Below, piece by piece: positions 23,450-35,211 of a stretch of DNA of 64,000 bases. The position numbers were made by a program, and so were the translations under genes. The stretch comes from Selaginella tamariscina (Eukaryota > Streptophyta > Lycopodiopsida > Selaginellales > Selaginellaceae), in the NCBI GenBank assembly GCA_003024785.1, contig PUQB01000255.1, forward strand, positions 156,143 to 220,142. The letters are read 5' to 3'. Under the pieces are notes generated by a model, which ran no database searches, was not told the origin of the DNA, and worked only from the letters and a program-made list of their open reading frames with translations. The first letter of the stretch is position 1. Each line of letters begins with the position of its first letter.

Positions 23450-24650
23450 TTTGACTTTGTTTGCTAGCAATTAATGTCGAAATTTCTTTACTGCATAAAC
23501 CATTCTGAGTGCCTCCTTTTCCGTAGTCGTATAATTTTCTTCTGCATGCTAACCGCCGACTCGCGTAATATAATGGTCGATCTTTTCCGTCTTCTTGGGT
23601 TTGTGTTAATATGCATCCGATAGCGTATGACGATGCGTCACTTGGACATGAAACTCCTTCCACCAATTTGGACTAGCTAATATGGGAGCCGTCATTAATG
23701 CTGCTTTAATGTATTGAAGCTCTGTTCGCATTGTGGATCCCATTTAATGGTTGTGTTTTCCTCAAAAGCATAGTTAATGGCTTCGCTATTGCTGCGTAAT
23801 TTTTGATAAATCTTTGATGATATCCATTTTCCCAAGAAGCCGTCGTACTCCACTTACGTCTTTAGGAGGTTGCATTGTTTGTATGACTTTGATTTTATCT
23901 TGATCCACCATTATTCCATCCTTGCATATATATGCCCGAGCAAAATTCCTGATCTGACGGAAAATATGCACTTCTTTGATTAAGAGCTATATTATTTAAT
24001 CGGCATTTCCCAAAACACTTCATTAAATAGTCCAGGTGTTTATCTTGTGCTCCATAAATGCTAAAATCATCCAAGAAAACTTTCATAAACGTGGTCAAAT
24101 AATCCCGGAATGTTTCACTAACCAAACGTTGGAAGGTAAATGGTGCATTGCATAGCCCAAAAGGCATAACGCATACGCATATGTACCCCAAAGACTAATG
24201 AATGCTGTTTTCGGTTGATCCTCTAGATCTACTTGCACTTGGTTATATCTTGAAAATCCATCCAAAAAGGAGTATATTTTGTGTCTTCTACTGTATCCAA
24301 CAATTCTTCAGTGAATGGTATTGGGTACGTATCCTTCATTACATTATTCAATTTCTTATAATTGACGCAGATACGTAATTTGCCATTCTTCTTTGGGACT
24401 ACGACAATTGGTGATAACCATTACGGGTTTTCAATTGGATATATGAATCCGGCCTGTAATAACTTGTCCACTTCTTCTCTAACTTTTGCCAAAAATGTTG
24501 GATTCATTCGGTATGCTTGCTGTTTCCTGGGGACTGCATATGGTAGTAGTTCTATCTTATGGGTACAAATTGTGGGTGGAACTCCCTTAAGATCTTCGTA
24601 ACTCCAAGCAAAAACATCTGCATTTTGACTAGTATCGCTATCAGCTGTCT
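23450..24650 (-). other. Fossil reverse transcriptase and RNase H region of the Ty3/gypsy element
   Basis: Recognised from FGLCNAPFTFQRL, VFLDDFSIYG (the xDD motif) and an RNase H start CPSDASSYAIGCIL. The FLDDFS form resembles non-chromovirus plant lineages more than chromoviruses; this is tentative. Broken. Confidence 0.8.
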
Positions 24651-25249
24651 TTGGTATTCCGGCTCGAGATCAACTGCTATTCGTACTTTTTGTGGTCCAT
24701 ATTCACTTGTTTTAATTTCAACTTCTTCAGTCTTCTCATTCGTCGTAATTTCTAGTTTTTGTTGAGTCCGTATTCTCTGTTCGTGCTCTGTCTCGAATTG
24801 TAACTGTTGTTGCAGAGGTTGTTTAAACTTATCCGTCAGTCCAGAGTATCCATATGTTGTTGTTTGTTGATTATGTAGCTGTCTTTTCTGGATTTTCCTC
24901 TTCTGTGTCATTTGGTATAAATCAGCTTGTGCTATCTCTACGAGGTCTGGATTACTTTCGAAAGGAGTTTTTCTTCTTCCTTGTTCAAGCCGTAATGCCA
25001 GTCGAAATCCTCCATTTGTAATGGTCGAGTTGGTTGTTCGATTGGCTTTTCTGTTGCATTCGAACGACTGCTTCTCATCATTCTTATAGAGTACCATTTC
25101 GTCGTGCTCCCAATTATGTCGTACTTTTGCATCTCTTAACCATGGTCTTCCCAGTAATATCTGGTATGGTTTGCTGTCTGCTCGATACGTAGTACGACCA
25201 AAGACACTTAAACTTGATTCCTGCAATTTTTACATACAGATCTGATTAT

Positions 25250-25520
25250 AAATGGGCCTACTTTCCTCTGATCAGCCATCCGTACCAAGAAGGGTGCATT
25301 TTCAATAGGCCCAAGACCAATTGTTTGCAAATCTGCTCTTCAATTATATTCACTCCTGAACCTCCATCAATAGGTATATTCTGAATATTGTTTTTGCCAA
25401 TTCGAGCCGTAATCATTGGCACTTCTTCATCCCAGTCCTTCTCGTTTGTAAGAACTTCCGTTGTATTCACTCCTACTTGACTTGTATCGGTTTGAATATT
25501 GCTCACGTCCAAAGCATTTG
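25250..25520 (-). other. Fossil protease region of the Ty3/gypsy element
   Basis: Aspartic-protease-like block IPIDGGSGVNII preceded by a beta-rich stretch, between gag and reverse transcriptase as expected. Broken. Confidence 0.6.
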
Positions 25521-25899
25521 TTATCTTGTTCGCAAAAATGGTGCTAATGTCAGTAACTCCCTTATAGTTAACTGTACAGGTTGTTGCAGAATCACAGCAA
25601 CAATACGATCTCCAAGTGGTACTGTTGATGTGGATTGCTGTGAATGCATGCTCATTTCATTAGTCATAGAGTCTTGATTTTCCTCTTGTTGCATTTTCTG
25701 AATTTGATCAGTCACTCTTTACTGTAGCCTTTTCTTTCTCCCAATTCTTGCGTATTGGTTCTTCTTTTGCTGGTTCACCCGTACTCGTTTGGCCCGTGTT
25801 ACCACATACATCTCAGTTGAGGGTAGTTCTGTATCTTGCTCCCATTTGCACTCGTAATTTTGTTCGTGATGGTCATCTCTAGATCATTCTCTTGTTGAA

Positions 25900-27500
25900 C
25901 TTCAATTCTTCGTGTCGCTGGTTCAATAGAAGATGTTCGGTGTTAAATTCGTATTGTGGACATTTGGTGAATAATGTCCCATCTCACCACATGTGTAACA
26001 GCGAATACTGTTGAGTTGATTACATTCAGTAGAATAGTGTCCTTTTTCTCCACATCTAAAACATGTCACATAGGATTCTGACCTCGTAATGCTGGTGGAG
26101 GTGGTATTGGTGGTAATAACAGTGGTCCTATCTGTGCTGGGGCTGGTAACAAAGATTGTCCCTACGTGACATTTCCGTATTATTACCTTGTCGGAAAAAT
26201 GTTTCGGATTCACGGGGAAATCTCCTTCCATTGCCATTCCTATGTTCCCCATTATATGCTCTTTGTGGAATAATCATATGAATTAGCATTTTGTGACTGT
26301 GAATAATCATATGAATTCGCATTCCGGTTATTGTTCCATCTGGGTGGTGGGAAAACTCTCAGTATGTCCCATCATTTGTTGGGTTTTATATCTAGTAGTC
26401 CGACATTGTCTCGCTTCATGTCTTATTCCTCCACACATCTACACTTGGGTATTCTACATTCAGAAGCATTATGTCCTTCATTTTTGCACGTTGTACAAAA
26501 TATTATTTTAGTTCTTGGCCGTATTTCTCTCCCTCCGATATTGTCTTCTTGATTCTCGTTCATCATCATCTATGTATCTTGGAGGTATCAACACTTCAAG
26601 TGTTCTGCTTCCTTAATTGTTTCACTTAAACCAAGTTTTTTATCAGTCGTACTTGAAGCTGTAAATTGTCCCGTAGTCCGTTTATATACCATTTCTTTGC
26701 CAATTTATCACTGACATCTTTGACCTCGCAACGGTTGTATAATCTTCAAAATTGTCAGTGTAATCTTCCACTGTCTCAGTAGGTCCCTGTCCGTATTTCC
26801 TGTAACTGCACTGTCGGGTCTCGCTTCCAATATTTTCGTACATAATAATTCCTGAATAGTGCAAGTAGTACACTGTACTTATCGATTGTGTTAGCATTTT
26901 CATAATACCAATCGTTAGCATCTCCTTTCAACGTAAATGGAAATATTCGTAGTCTATCATGTTCATCCGTGATTTCGTTAGCTTCACATGCCTTCTCAAA
27001 TTGCTGAATATGCCGATTCGTATTCTCATTCTCAAGACTTGAAAAAGTAGATGGTATGACCTTCCCCGTAATCGTTAGTGTTCCATCTCGTCAGGTAGTC
27101 CACTAACAACAAATCCCAGTTTCCTTGCATTGGTACATGTTGCCCGTGATCTTCACCCTCCTGATTAGTATCCTTTTCTTCTGTATCCGTTGTGCATCGT
27201 GTTGGTTGCTCTCCTCGAGCTTGAACTTGCTCCTTCCTTCTCTATTCCTCACGCTCTTCAATCCTCTTTCGTGTCTCTATTACTGCTTGTCGTCGTAAAT
27301 ATTGCTCCTCGCGCTCTCTTTGTTGTCTCTGCTTAATTTCTTCATATCTTTGGCGTTCTGCAAGAATACATCGATAATATCCATTCACTTACTACTATAT
27401 GCTGCAGGTCCATTCTCACGTGGTCTTTGGTGCACGTTCTTCCATTTCTGCAATAGTTCGCTGATCGTATAAGGACTCTCGCCTAGCCTCAATCTTTTTC
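25900..27500 (-). other. Fossil gag region of the Ty3/gypsy element
   Basis: Two CCHC-type knuckles, CFRCGEKGHYSTEC and CYTCGEMGHYSP, close the region at 25.95-26.08 kb. Charged coiled-coil-like Arg/Glu-rich sequence lies further upstream near 27.2-27.5 kb. Broken. Confidence 0.7.
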
Positions 27501-27621
27501 CTCAGTCACAATTTCTCTTTAAACTCCAACACTCCTTCGGGTATCGGTCTACCATCCTGATACATTTACAAACAAATTATCAGTTACCTACTAACACGAC
27601 CATCCCTCCGTGGTCGCCATA

Positions 27622-28225
27622 TGTTGAACCTTCAAATCCTACCATCTGCACATAGGTAAGATTGCCTTCGACAAACCCGTATTAAGGGTCTACCGGAATA
27701 AGATAGAGAAGAAATCAAACATCAGAAGGTCGGGAAAGGGTAAGGATGGCAAGGTGTATAGCAGGCAGCAGTACTATGGATCCTGTCACAGTACTGGAAA
27801 TAAGAATAGTATACCACATATCAGAAATACAAGTAAGAGATAGACGTATTGAGAGAGAAAGGAAACTTATATTATGTCTACGCACGGCACATGGTACAAA
27901 ATAACAGTATACTCGGAATACCCTTCTAGTCCATCTGGTCTATTTATACCCGTACTCTAGGTTCTGTCCTAGCAGTTATCGCAACTGCCTCTCAACCTTA
28001 TCCATTCAGTTACTGCAACTCCTTATCTTATCCAAACATGCCGTACTCCGCTAGTATCGTATTGCAATGATAACTCCTATTGCGGTATTACATTAGTAAC
28101 TCGTACTCCGATATATCCTTCCCACTTTCGGTTTTCAACAATATATATTGTTTTTGGTATTTTCCCATTATATTGCCCATGATTTAACAAGAAATCCTAT
28201 CAATGTCTTAACTATGATCCTAACA
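27622..28225 (-). repeat. Upstream LTR of the Ty3/gypsy element, uninterrupted
   Basis: On the plus strand it begins TGTTGAACC and ends CCTAACA (TG...CA), 604 bp. A primer-binding-like TGGCGACCACGGAGGG follows it on the element strand; I cannot assign the tRNA. It is the reference for the two split pieces of the other LTR. Confidence 0.85.
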
Positions 28226-28870
28226 CTACATTTTGAATGATGAATATGTTAAGTAGTTGGTTCGAAGATCCAATGTAATAAAAACTATTGTCTGATGTTC
28301 GCAATATTTTGATGACGCTAGTTACAAATAACATTAGGTGGAATAGTTTACTAAGTTCAAGTCACTGATTTGAACAAAGTACAACTTGAAACTTTAGTTA
28401 GTTGTAAGCACGCACTTTGTATTCAAGTTAGTTACTCGACTAACTTGATTATGAAGTTATCTCATGTGGGATCATAAGAATGGGATAGAATAATAGATGT
28501 TGGTAGTAGACGGATTTAATGTTGCATCACTATCAAGGTAGCTTTTGGGTAGATGGCATGATCTACTAGAAGAGTAATATTGGAAACATACGTTTACATT
28601 TTCAGTTTACTGAGTAATGAAGGACTTGCATAGTGAAGGCATTCAGCGCACACTTGTGCATTTTCATTTTAACTCTTTAAGTTTAAAATCTGTAATGTTG
28701 TTTACAATGTGGGGAGAATCTCTTGAACAAGGGTGATTCCTTGCTTAAAAAAGATTAGTTAAAAGGTTCTCCACTCAGCTTATTAACTAAGTAAGTTTCT
28801 TGCTAAGTTTGATAAGTTATGTTTGGGGATGTCAAATGAGCTAAAAGTTAGTCAGGTATACATTTTGCGG

Positions 28871-31800
28871 TTTATGTCAGAGTTTTTACTTGGTGCCACA
28901 AAGGCGGCTTGCCAGGTGCCAAACTGGATCCCTTCTCTAGAAACCCATGGAATCTGGTAAAGTAACTCGTATTAGGAACCCGACCTTTAGGAACTTAAGC
29001 CCTTAGCTGACCAAGTCCACGAACGAGGCTCACCTTGTGAATCAGGACACGCGGACTAGTCGAGCTACGGGTATTGTTCCAGCTTGGCATGTTAAGGGCG
29101 GAGCAAGGCCTCAACCTAGTTTTGTGGAATGAATCAGGCAACATTTGAGCTTGCGAGCAGGTCTTCAGGCCAAGGAATCTGACTAACTCCTTGGAAGCAA
29201 CGTACTCCATCACAAAGGCATGATCTTGCCAACAACAAGGATAGTCTAACCCAAAGGTGGGACGTACTCCTGTCGTATGGTAGTTAGGGCGGCACAATAG
29301 AGGGTTGCGCCTTGACGACACAAGCTTAGCTTGCACTAGTAGGAGGTTAACGAGCTTCTTTTGAACCCAGGAAGCCTACTACATATACTCTACCTTATTT
29401 ATGTGACGAACCCCCCCCCCCTGTTTACCTAAGTGAGTAAGTGGGCTAGCAAGGAAATGCCAGCCCTTAGAGAAAATAAGTTGTCCTAACTAAAACCCTA
29501 AACTAACCTCTAGGGGGGGGTTTAGGGCAACCCTAGGGTTAGGTCAACCCTAGGGGTGTCCCTAACCTTATTTTGACAAGCTATACTTTGCAAAGAACCC
29601 TAATTGGAATGCCAAAACAGGGGAGAGTTTCTAAAAGGTAAGTTCTAGCTTCGCCTAGAGTTTCTATAAATAACTAATGACATCCAGCTAAACCATCATA
29701 GATACCCAAGTGCACTAAACGGGCTTGTTTCCTACTACATCTAGGGTTCGTACACAACTCGGTAAGTAACAATAGTCAAACCCAAAGTAAAGGGTCGAGT
29801 CATAGTAAAAACTATGAGTTTAATTGCATGTACTTCCTCAGAGAGTCGATATTCGATGAGAATTAGAAGTTGATATTAATTTTCAATATCAATTTCATTT
29901 TAAAGTTGAATACGATTATTCAAAAGACGATTTCTTGACTTTGCATCATGGTCGAAAATGTGGGCACTCAGAGAACTTATCAAGTAGGTATCTTCAATTC
30001 TTTAGAATATCAAAAAATAGAACTATTCTTGACTCAAGGTTTGATTGTATTCCTTGGATTAGTTGTTAGTTCTATCTCAAGGTTTGATGGTGTTCCTTGA
30101 GTTAGTTTAATATTCTTGTAAGTATGATATTGAGTAGCGGGATTAGCTCAAGACGATGGTCTCCTTCTTTATGATCGTAGTTCAAAGTTCCTAACGTATG
30201 GTCCAAAATTCAGTTCAAGAATATGAGGTTTCCTATCATCTCATCATTGAGATATTCATACATTAGACTTCGGAAGGATTTGTTACAATCTTTTAAATTA
30301 ATTATAAATGACTTGTCAAAGTATGGTATGATATCTCTTTAATATTGAGTTTGGAACGCTCAATATCAAAATTTGGTTATGATCACATGAGGTGGCCATA
30401 ATCATATAATATAAAGATTCAAGCAGACTTGAGTTCGACACTTTGGTAAGGCACTACCTTAGTGTTATAACTTGAAACGTGTTTTCAAATTAATTGAGAA
30501 ATGAGGCATTTCTCAATACGGTGCTTAAAGAACAATGTGAATTGCTAGGTGTTTAAATGGATAATGTGTCTTAGTTCGACGTACTGAACTAGATATCTTA
30601 TTCATGTTTGGGGAGATCTGCTATAGTATAATATATAACTGAAACATGAAGTTATTGTGGCACTTTGGTGTCATGATGAAATAAATTAGTGTGGAAAATA
30701 ATATCTTACTAAAATCAGTTAGATGAACTAGACTTAATTCATGATTCCTTTTAGTCTCTGAACAAGTTCTTCAAAATACTGTCGTAACATTATATTTCAT
30801 CTTAAAACTGAAGTTCGTTCATGTAAACTAAACTATGTCTTATTATAGTTGTAGCATTTCGATAAATTGATATGATTGTAAGTTATATCCGCTAGTATAA
30901 CAACTAGTTGGTAAACTTAGGATTTGAACGTTAAAACATCGTTATCTGTTCGAGAGTATCAATCAAAATTGCAACTATTTATGGATTTAGGATTAGTTTG
31001 AAGTTGCTTGTTAAAAACACTAGTTACTCGAATTAGTGAAAATGCTATACGTTAGTATAGTGTTAGGGGACATTTACATAATTAGTTTGAGAGTTGGAAA
31101 TGAATATAATGTTACAAAGGTGTAGTATTTTGAGTTCAGGAAGACTCTTATCATGGAAACTAAATTTGAAATTCGGTATTTTTAAACTTAGTGAGATAAA
31201 GAGTTAGGAAGTATTGAACGGCATCTAGTATGATGTGCTCTTTAGGGAATGAGTACAATGAGAGTGACAATTAAGAGACGTGTTATTTAAAGGTCATCGA
31301 TTGAGGCACTAGAGATGGGTTGAATTTCTTGATTTCCACATTAATTTGTAAGAAAGGTATTTTGGCTTATTTGGTCCCTGAACTGGTTGGTGTTATGAAA
31401 GAGTACAAGCTAGGTTGTGAAAGACGAATGGTAGAGCTATCACATTAATTGTAGATTTGACTAAATTTGATTCCTATTGGAATAAATTATGTTACTGAAC
31501 ACCAAGTGGATGGCATTTGGCAGGTTGGCATGACTTATTGTATACATGTGTACACCATGCGCTCTGTGATCGCCTCTGGCCAGATTGACATGTTTACAAA
31601 GAACAGGGTTTCGAAAATAGTACTCTAGTATCGAAAAAGAGCTTGATTCGATAAAGTCTCATACCTAACTATATACTAAATGGCCTTTGTAAAGGGGTAA
31701 TGAGAAACACTAAGGGATGCAGAAATGTGAAGCTATAATATCGTAACATATGGAAATGTGGAACCATTGGAAATCAAAGAAACAAGAAGGCGTTTGGTTA

Positions 31801-32633
31801 AGCACTTAAGATGGACGTCAAAGTGCTTGTTGTGTGCTAAGACGACAGGGTCGTCAAACAACGTTTGATATTAAGGAATAAAGCAAGCCTTTATTTCTTG
31901 TTAACCAAGGGGCCGGAAGCAACACTAACTAGAGGCCTCAAATATAAATTTTAGTTAAATAAAGAAATTAACCATTGTGTTGTGTGCATTGGGTGACAGA
32001 CTTTACGACGTGCAAAAGGTCTCCAAATGACTTCATGTCGCAGGTGGTGCCTCCAGCAACTGGGTTTATGACTCACTGAACGACGGTTCTGAAGTACTTG
32101 GCTTCGCGTAATGCAAGGGGGGTAATGAAATTATGTGAGCTTTTAGCTAACTCCGCATAGAGTGATATGTTTGTTTGGTTTAGTTTTCTCTAACATTACC
32201 TAGTCTTGGAGTTGGACGTCAACGAGGACAATTGACATTTTCAAATGCCGTGGTTTAGGGTACCCTTGTCGCCCTAAAGGGGTTGTACTCTTGAATGAGG
32301 GTGATTCCTTAAAGGTAAGTGACGATGCCTTAGCTATGTCATGGGGTATGTGTGAGACACATCTCTTTTGTGGGGTTAGGGCATGAGCTTGTCTAGGTCT
32401 ACTGGGACAGGATTCTAAAGTCTACTCGATTTATCCTCTAGGGTTCAGGGGATGGTTATTCTAGGGGACTTAGGGTAGGATTCCAAGTCTTTTGCTTAAT
32501 TGGGCCATTGAGTTAAACTCTTAGGGTTATCTTGGAAGACTTAGCGTTGCTCACACAGGGTGATGAGCCGGATGGCCACTTGGCAGCCATGTGTTGCCAC
32601 GTGTTGGCCTTCGGATTAAAACTCTGACATAAA
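28871..32633. mobile_element. Possible non-autonomous DNA element bounded by inverted repeats
   Basis: TTTATGTCAGAGTTTT at 28871 is repeated in inverse at 32618-32633, and both arms continue inward with related GC-rich sequence (GGCTTGCCAGGTGCC against GGCTGCCAAGTGGCC). No coding content is visible between them. No convincing target duplication, so it could also be two copies of a dispersed repeat. Confidence 0.3.
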
Positions 32634-33464
32634 TAATGTTTAGGGGTTTAGCATCTAGCTTTATGTTTAGGGTTTAGGGTTTAAACTCCAAACCAAGCAT
32701 TTATCGTTACACACACTCTACATTGGGGCTTACATATATACACTCTACAATGGGGCTTACATATACACACATGAAATATTTATAGACTCAACACACGTGT
32801 TAAAACATCCAATTGTGAGGCTGTGTTTAGGGTTTTTACTAAAGAGCCTCCTTTCCTCCGATTCACAAGCTTCTCCGCATCTATATCCATACATATTGAA
32901 ATAAACGTATGTGTGTATGTGTGTGTGTAATATGCATGTGTATGAAACCCTAAACCAAGTTGATGTATAAAATTATGTTTAAGGTTAAAAGTAAATGTAT
33001 ATTAAATATTTGTTAAAATGTGCACAGATTTAATTTCTATGTCTTAAAGATTATATATACATTATATATATTATATGCTTTATTGCTTTAAAATATGTTT
33101 TAATATCACTATGTCATTTTAAATTACAATAGGGTAAATTTTAAATATATGTATATAATTTTAAATGCATTTTAAAATTAATTTTTTTAAAACTAATTTA
33201 ATAAATCACTAGAATGATTGGTGATATTAATAGCTATTGATATAATAATTCTTTACGCATGTTTTCTTGTGTATTTTTATAAGAATAATAGACTTTTTAT
33301 ATAGATATTAAAAATAATGATATGTGATGGTGATCATATGTCTAGTGTTGATAGTGTCAACAATTTTAATATTAGCTTACATATTATTTTACTACTCATG
33401 TGGATACCGAGATAAAATGATTGATTTGAAATGATATTGTTGGGTCTAGGCCAACTCGGGAATC

Positions 33465-33720
33465 TGTTGCTTCTTATCGAAAACATCATGTTACGCATGT
33501 ATGATTCATATGTACTGTGTGTATTGTATATAACATTCACACATATAATATGTATGTATGTATATGTGTATACATGTTGTATGTATATATGTGTACTAAT
33601 GTATGTAATGTGTGTAAAATTAATTTTTCAACACTCTCTCTCGCACACACCACATCGCCATCCATATGTACTGACATGACACAATACGTACTATGTGTGT
33701 ATGTGTGTATTGTGTGTACG
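33465..33720. repeat. Third copy of the dispersed CA/TG-rich repeat
   Basis: Aligns with 12060-12245: TTGCTTCTT..AAAACATCATGTT, then CGCATGTATGATT, ATATGTACT and the GTATGTATATATGTGTACTA block in the same order. Shows that a family outside element A shares this segment. Confidence 0.6.
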
Positions 33721-34639
33721 TGAAAACTTAACACACTCACAAACACATAGGAATGATCTGAGAATGTTTTAATAATTTAATATTTAAAATTGAATGGTGA
33801 GATTTCCTATTTTTACAGTTGAAACCAATAGTTTTAAATTTAAAGATTTGAAGACTACTTCCCATCCACTACTAGAACATTAGATCCATTATAAAAATAT
33901 AAAAGGAATCGTTAAGAAATCACTTAATTTTGCAATTCCCAATCTAGATCATTGGAAAATTAAAATTAACTCCTGTAAAAAAGAATCGCTAAAATCACTT
34001 GAATTACAATGTCTACTTGCTTATTTGACAAGATACTGATCCATTGACTTCTTACCTTGCATACCATGGTACCTTGTGCTTTTCACTTTACTCCTGCACC
34101 ACTTTACAACTTATCTTATATCTTTTTAATTAAAAATATTTTATTATATTTATGAAATAATTACTTAAACCAACCCTTGAGTGTAAAATATATTTTTAAA
34201 TTTTAGTGAATAGTTTTAAAATTTTTAATGGTGGTTTTATAAATAGGTTTAAATTTTAATGATAAATATAAAAATATTTTACAAAAATGTAATCATATTT
34301 TTAAAACTTTAGCCCTATGCTGATTTGAAGATGAAATTTTAAAATATGTTATGTAAATTTTTGTGAAAAATTATATATTGTTTTAATAAATGATGTTATA
34401 AAATTAATTTGAAAAATAAGTTTTAAGTTTAAATTGATTAGTTTAATTTTAGAAAGCCGTGTTTAATTTTAATTTTAAAGTAATGGTATGGTTTTATAAA
34501 CTGCATACTACTTAGAAACCTTCAGGTTTAACTATGCTGAGAAAACTAGAAATGTGGACGCAGTTCAAATAGCAGAGGGAAAGGATTGGCGCCTGGTAGC
34601 ATCTCGGCTGTCCATGTGCAAGAGCGCCCATTTCCTTTG

Positions 34640-35100
34640 ATTTTACTGAGGGAGTGCCGATGGCAGCGAGGCTGGGCTGGAAGATGTGAGGCTCCATCTC
34701 TCACGTGTACGGAAAGCTAGATGCTCGCAGTTGGACATGAGGAGAAAGCAGTCTCTGGATTTGTCGTAGGCCGGCAGCATGTCTGTATGTACCGAGAGTG
34801 CACAGGGCAATTCTTGGGGCTCTCGCTCGACGAACACACCCTAGGTCGGCTTCCACCTCAGCGGCACTGGAAGAACGTAGCAGTTGAGCAGCAGTTATGA
34901 TCAGGAAACTCGCTCCTCCTGGAAGTTGGGAAAAGCCTTGGTCACCACTAAGCATCTTCCGCAGAATTGGACAATATCATCTTCCTCAGCCACTGCTGGA
35001 ATGAGGTACAGATCGTTGTTCCACTGAATAAGCAGCGAATTTCCAAGACACCTCGAGGACCATCTACTATAACCACGCAACGACGACGAAGACCCCAAGG
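34640..35100 (-). other. Coding-like host flank left of B1, unidentified
   Basis: Base composition becomes balanced. A minus-strand frame is open over the last 200 bases up to the B1 target duplication (WNNDLYLIPAVAEEDDIVQF, then RCLVVTKAFPNFQEE). With B1 taken out, it would join sequence at 42666. I do not recognise the family. Probably part of a host gene or pseudogene hit by B1. Confidence 0.35.
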
Positions 35101-35211
35101 GGGTCTCGGCGGAAAAGGAGGCTCCGGCTCAAGAGGCTTCATTTATTCTAGTATATTCGCGGATATTCTTAGGGTTATTCTAGCATATTCTAGAATATTC
35201 TCAAGAATATT

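Larger units (their letters stand above)
19567..28225 (-). mobile_element. Old Ty3/gypsy LTR retrotransposon (minus strand), broken
   Basis: Element orientation is right to left: upstream LTR 27622-28225, internal region, then the downstream LTR, of which 19567-19647 and 5930-6124 are in the window, split by A2 and A1. Order of parts is gag with zinc knuckles, protease, reverse transcriptase, RNase H, integrase, so Ty3/gypsy. A purine-rich tract (TCTGGGGGA on the minus strand) abuts the downstream LTR. LTR pieces differ by roughly 10 percent, so it is old. The coding region carries well over ten breaks. The likely 5-bp target duplication (CTACA at 28226) has its partner outside the window. 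Confidence 0.9.
28226..34500. other. Gene-free AT-rich stretch
   Basis: I see no gene, tRNA or rRNA. It holds a 13-base C run near 29409, a pair of inverted ends at 28871 and 32633, telo-box-like AGGGTTTAGGGTTT near 32670-32690, CA/TG microsatellites (32880-32945, 33540-33720) and poly-A/T-rich DNA to 34500. It looks like old, unrecognisable transposon debris. Confidence 0.55.

Noticed and set aside
28995-29336. 113-codon minus-strand open frame in the gene-poor stretch
   Set aside because: No recognisable domain, no neighbours and no repeat copy; most likely chance.
32650-32700. Chromosome-end telomere from AGGGTTTAGGGTTT near 32.67 kb
   Set aside because: Only two units, internal; these are telo-box-like motifs.
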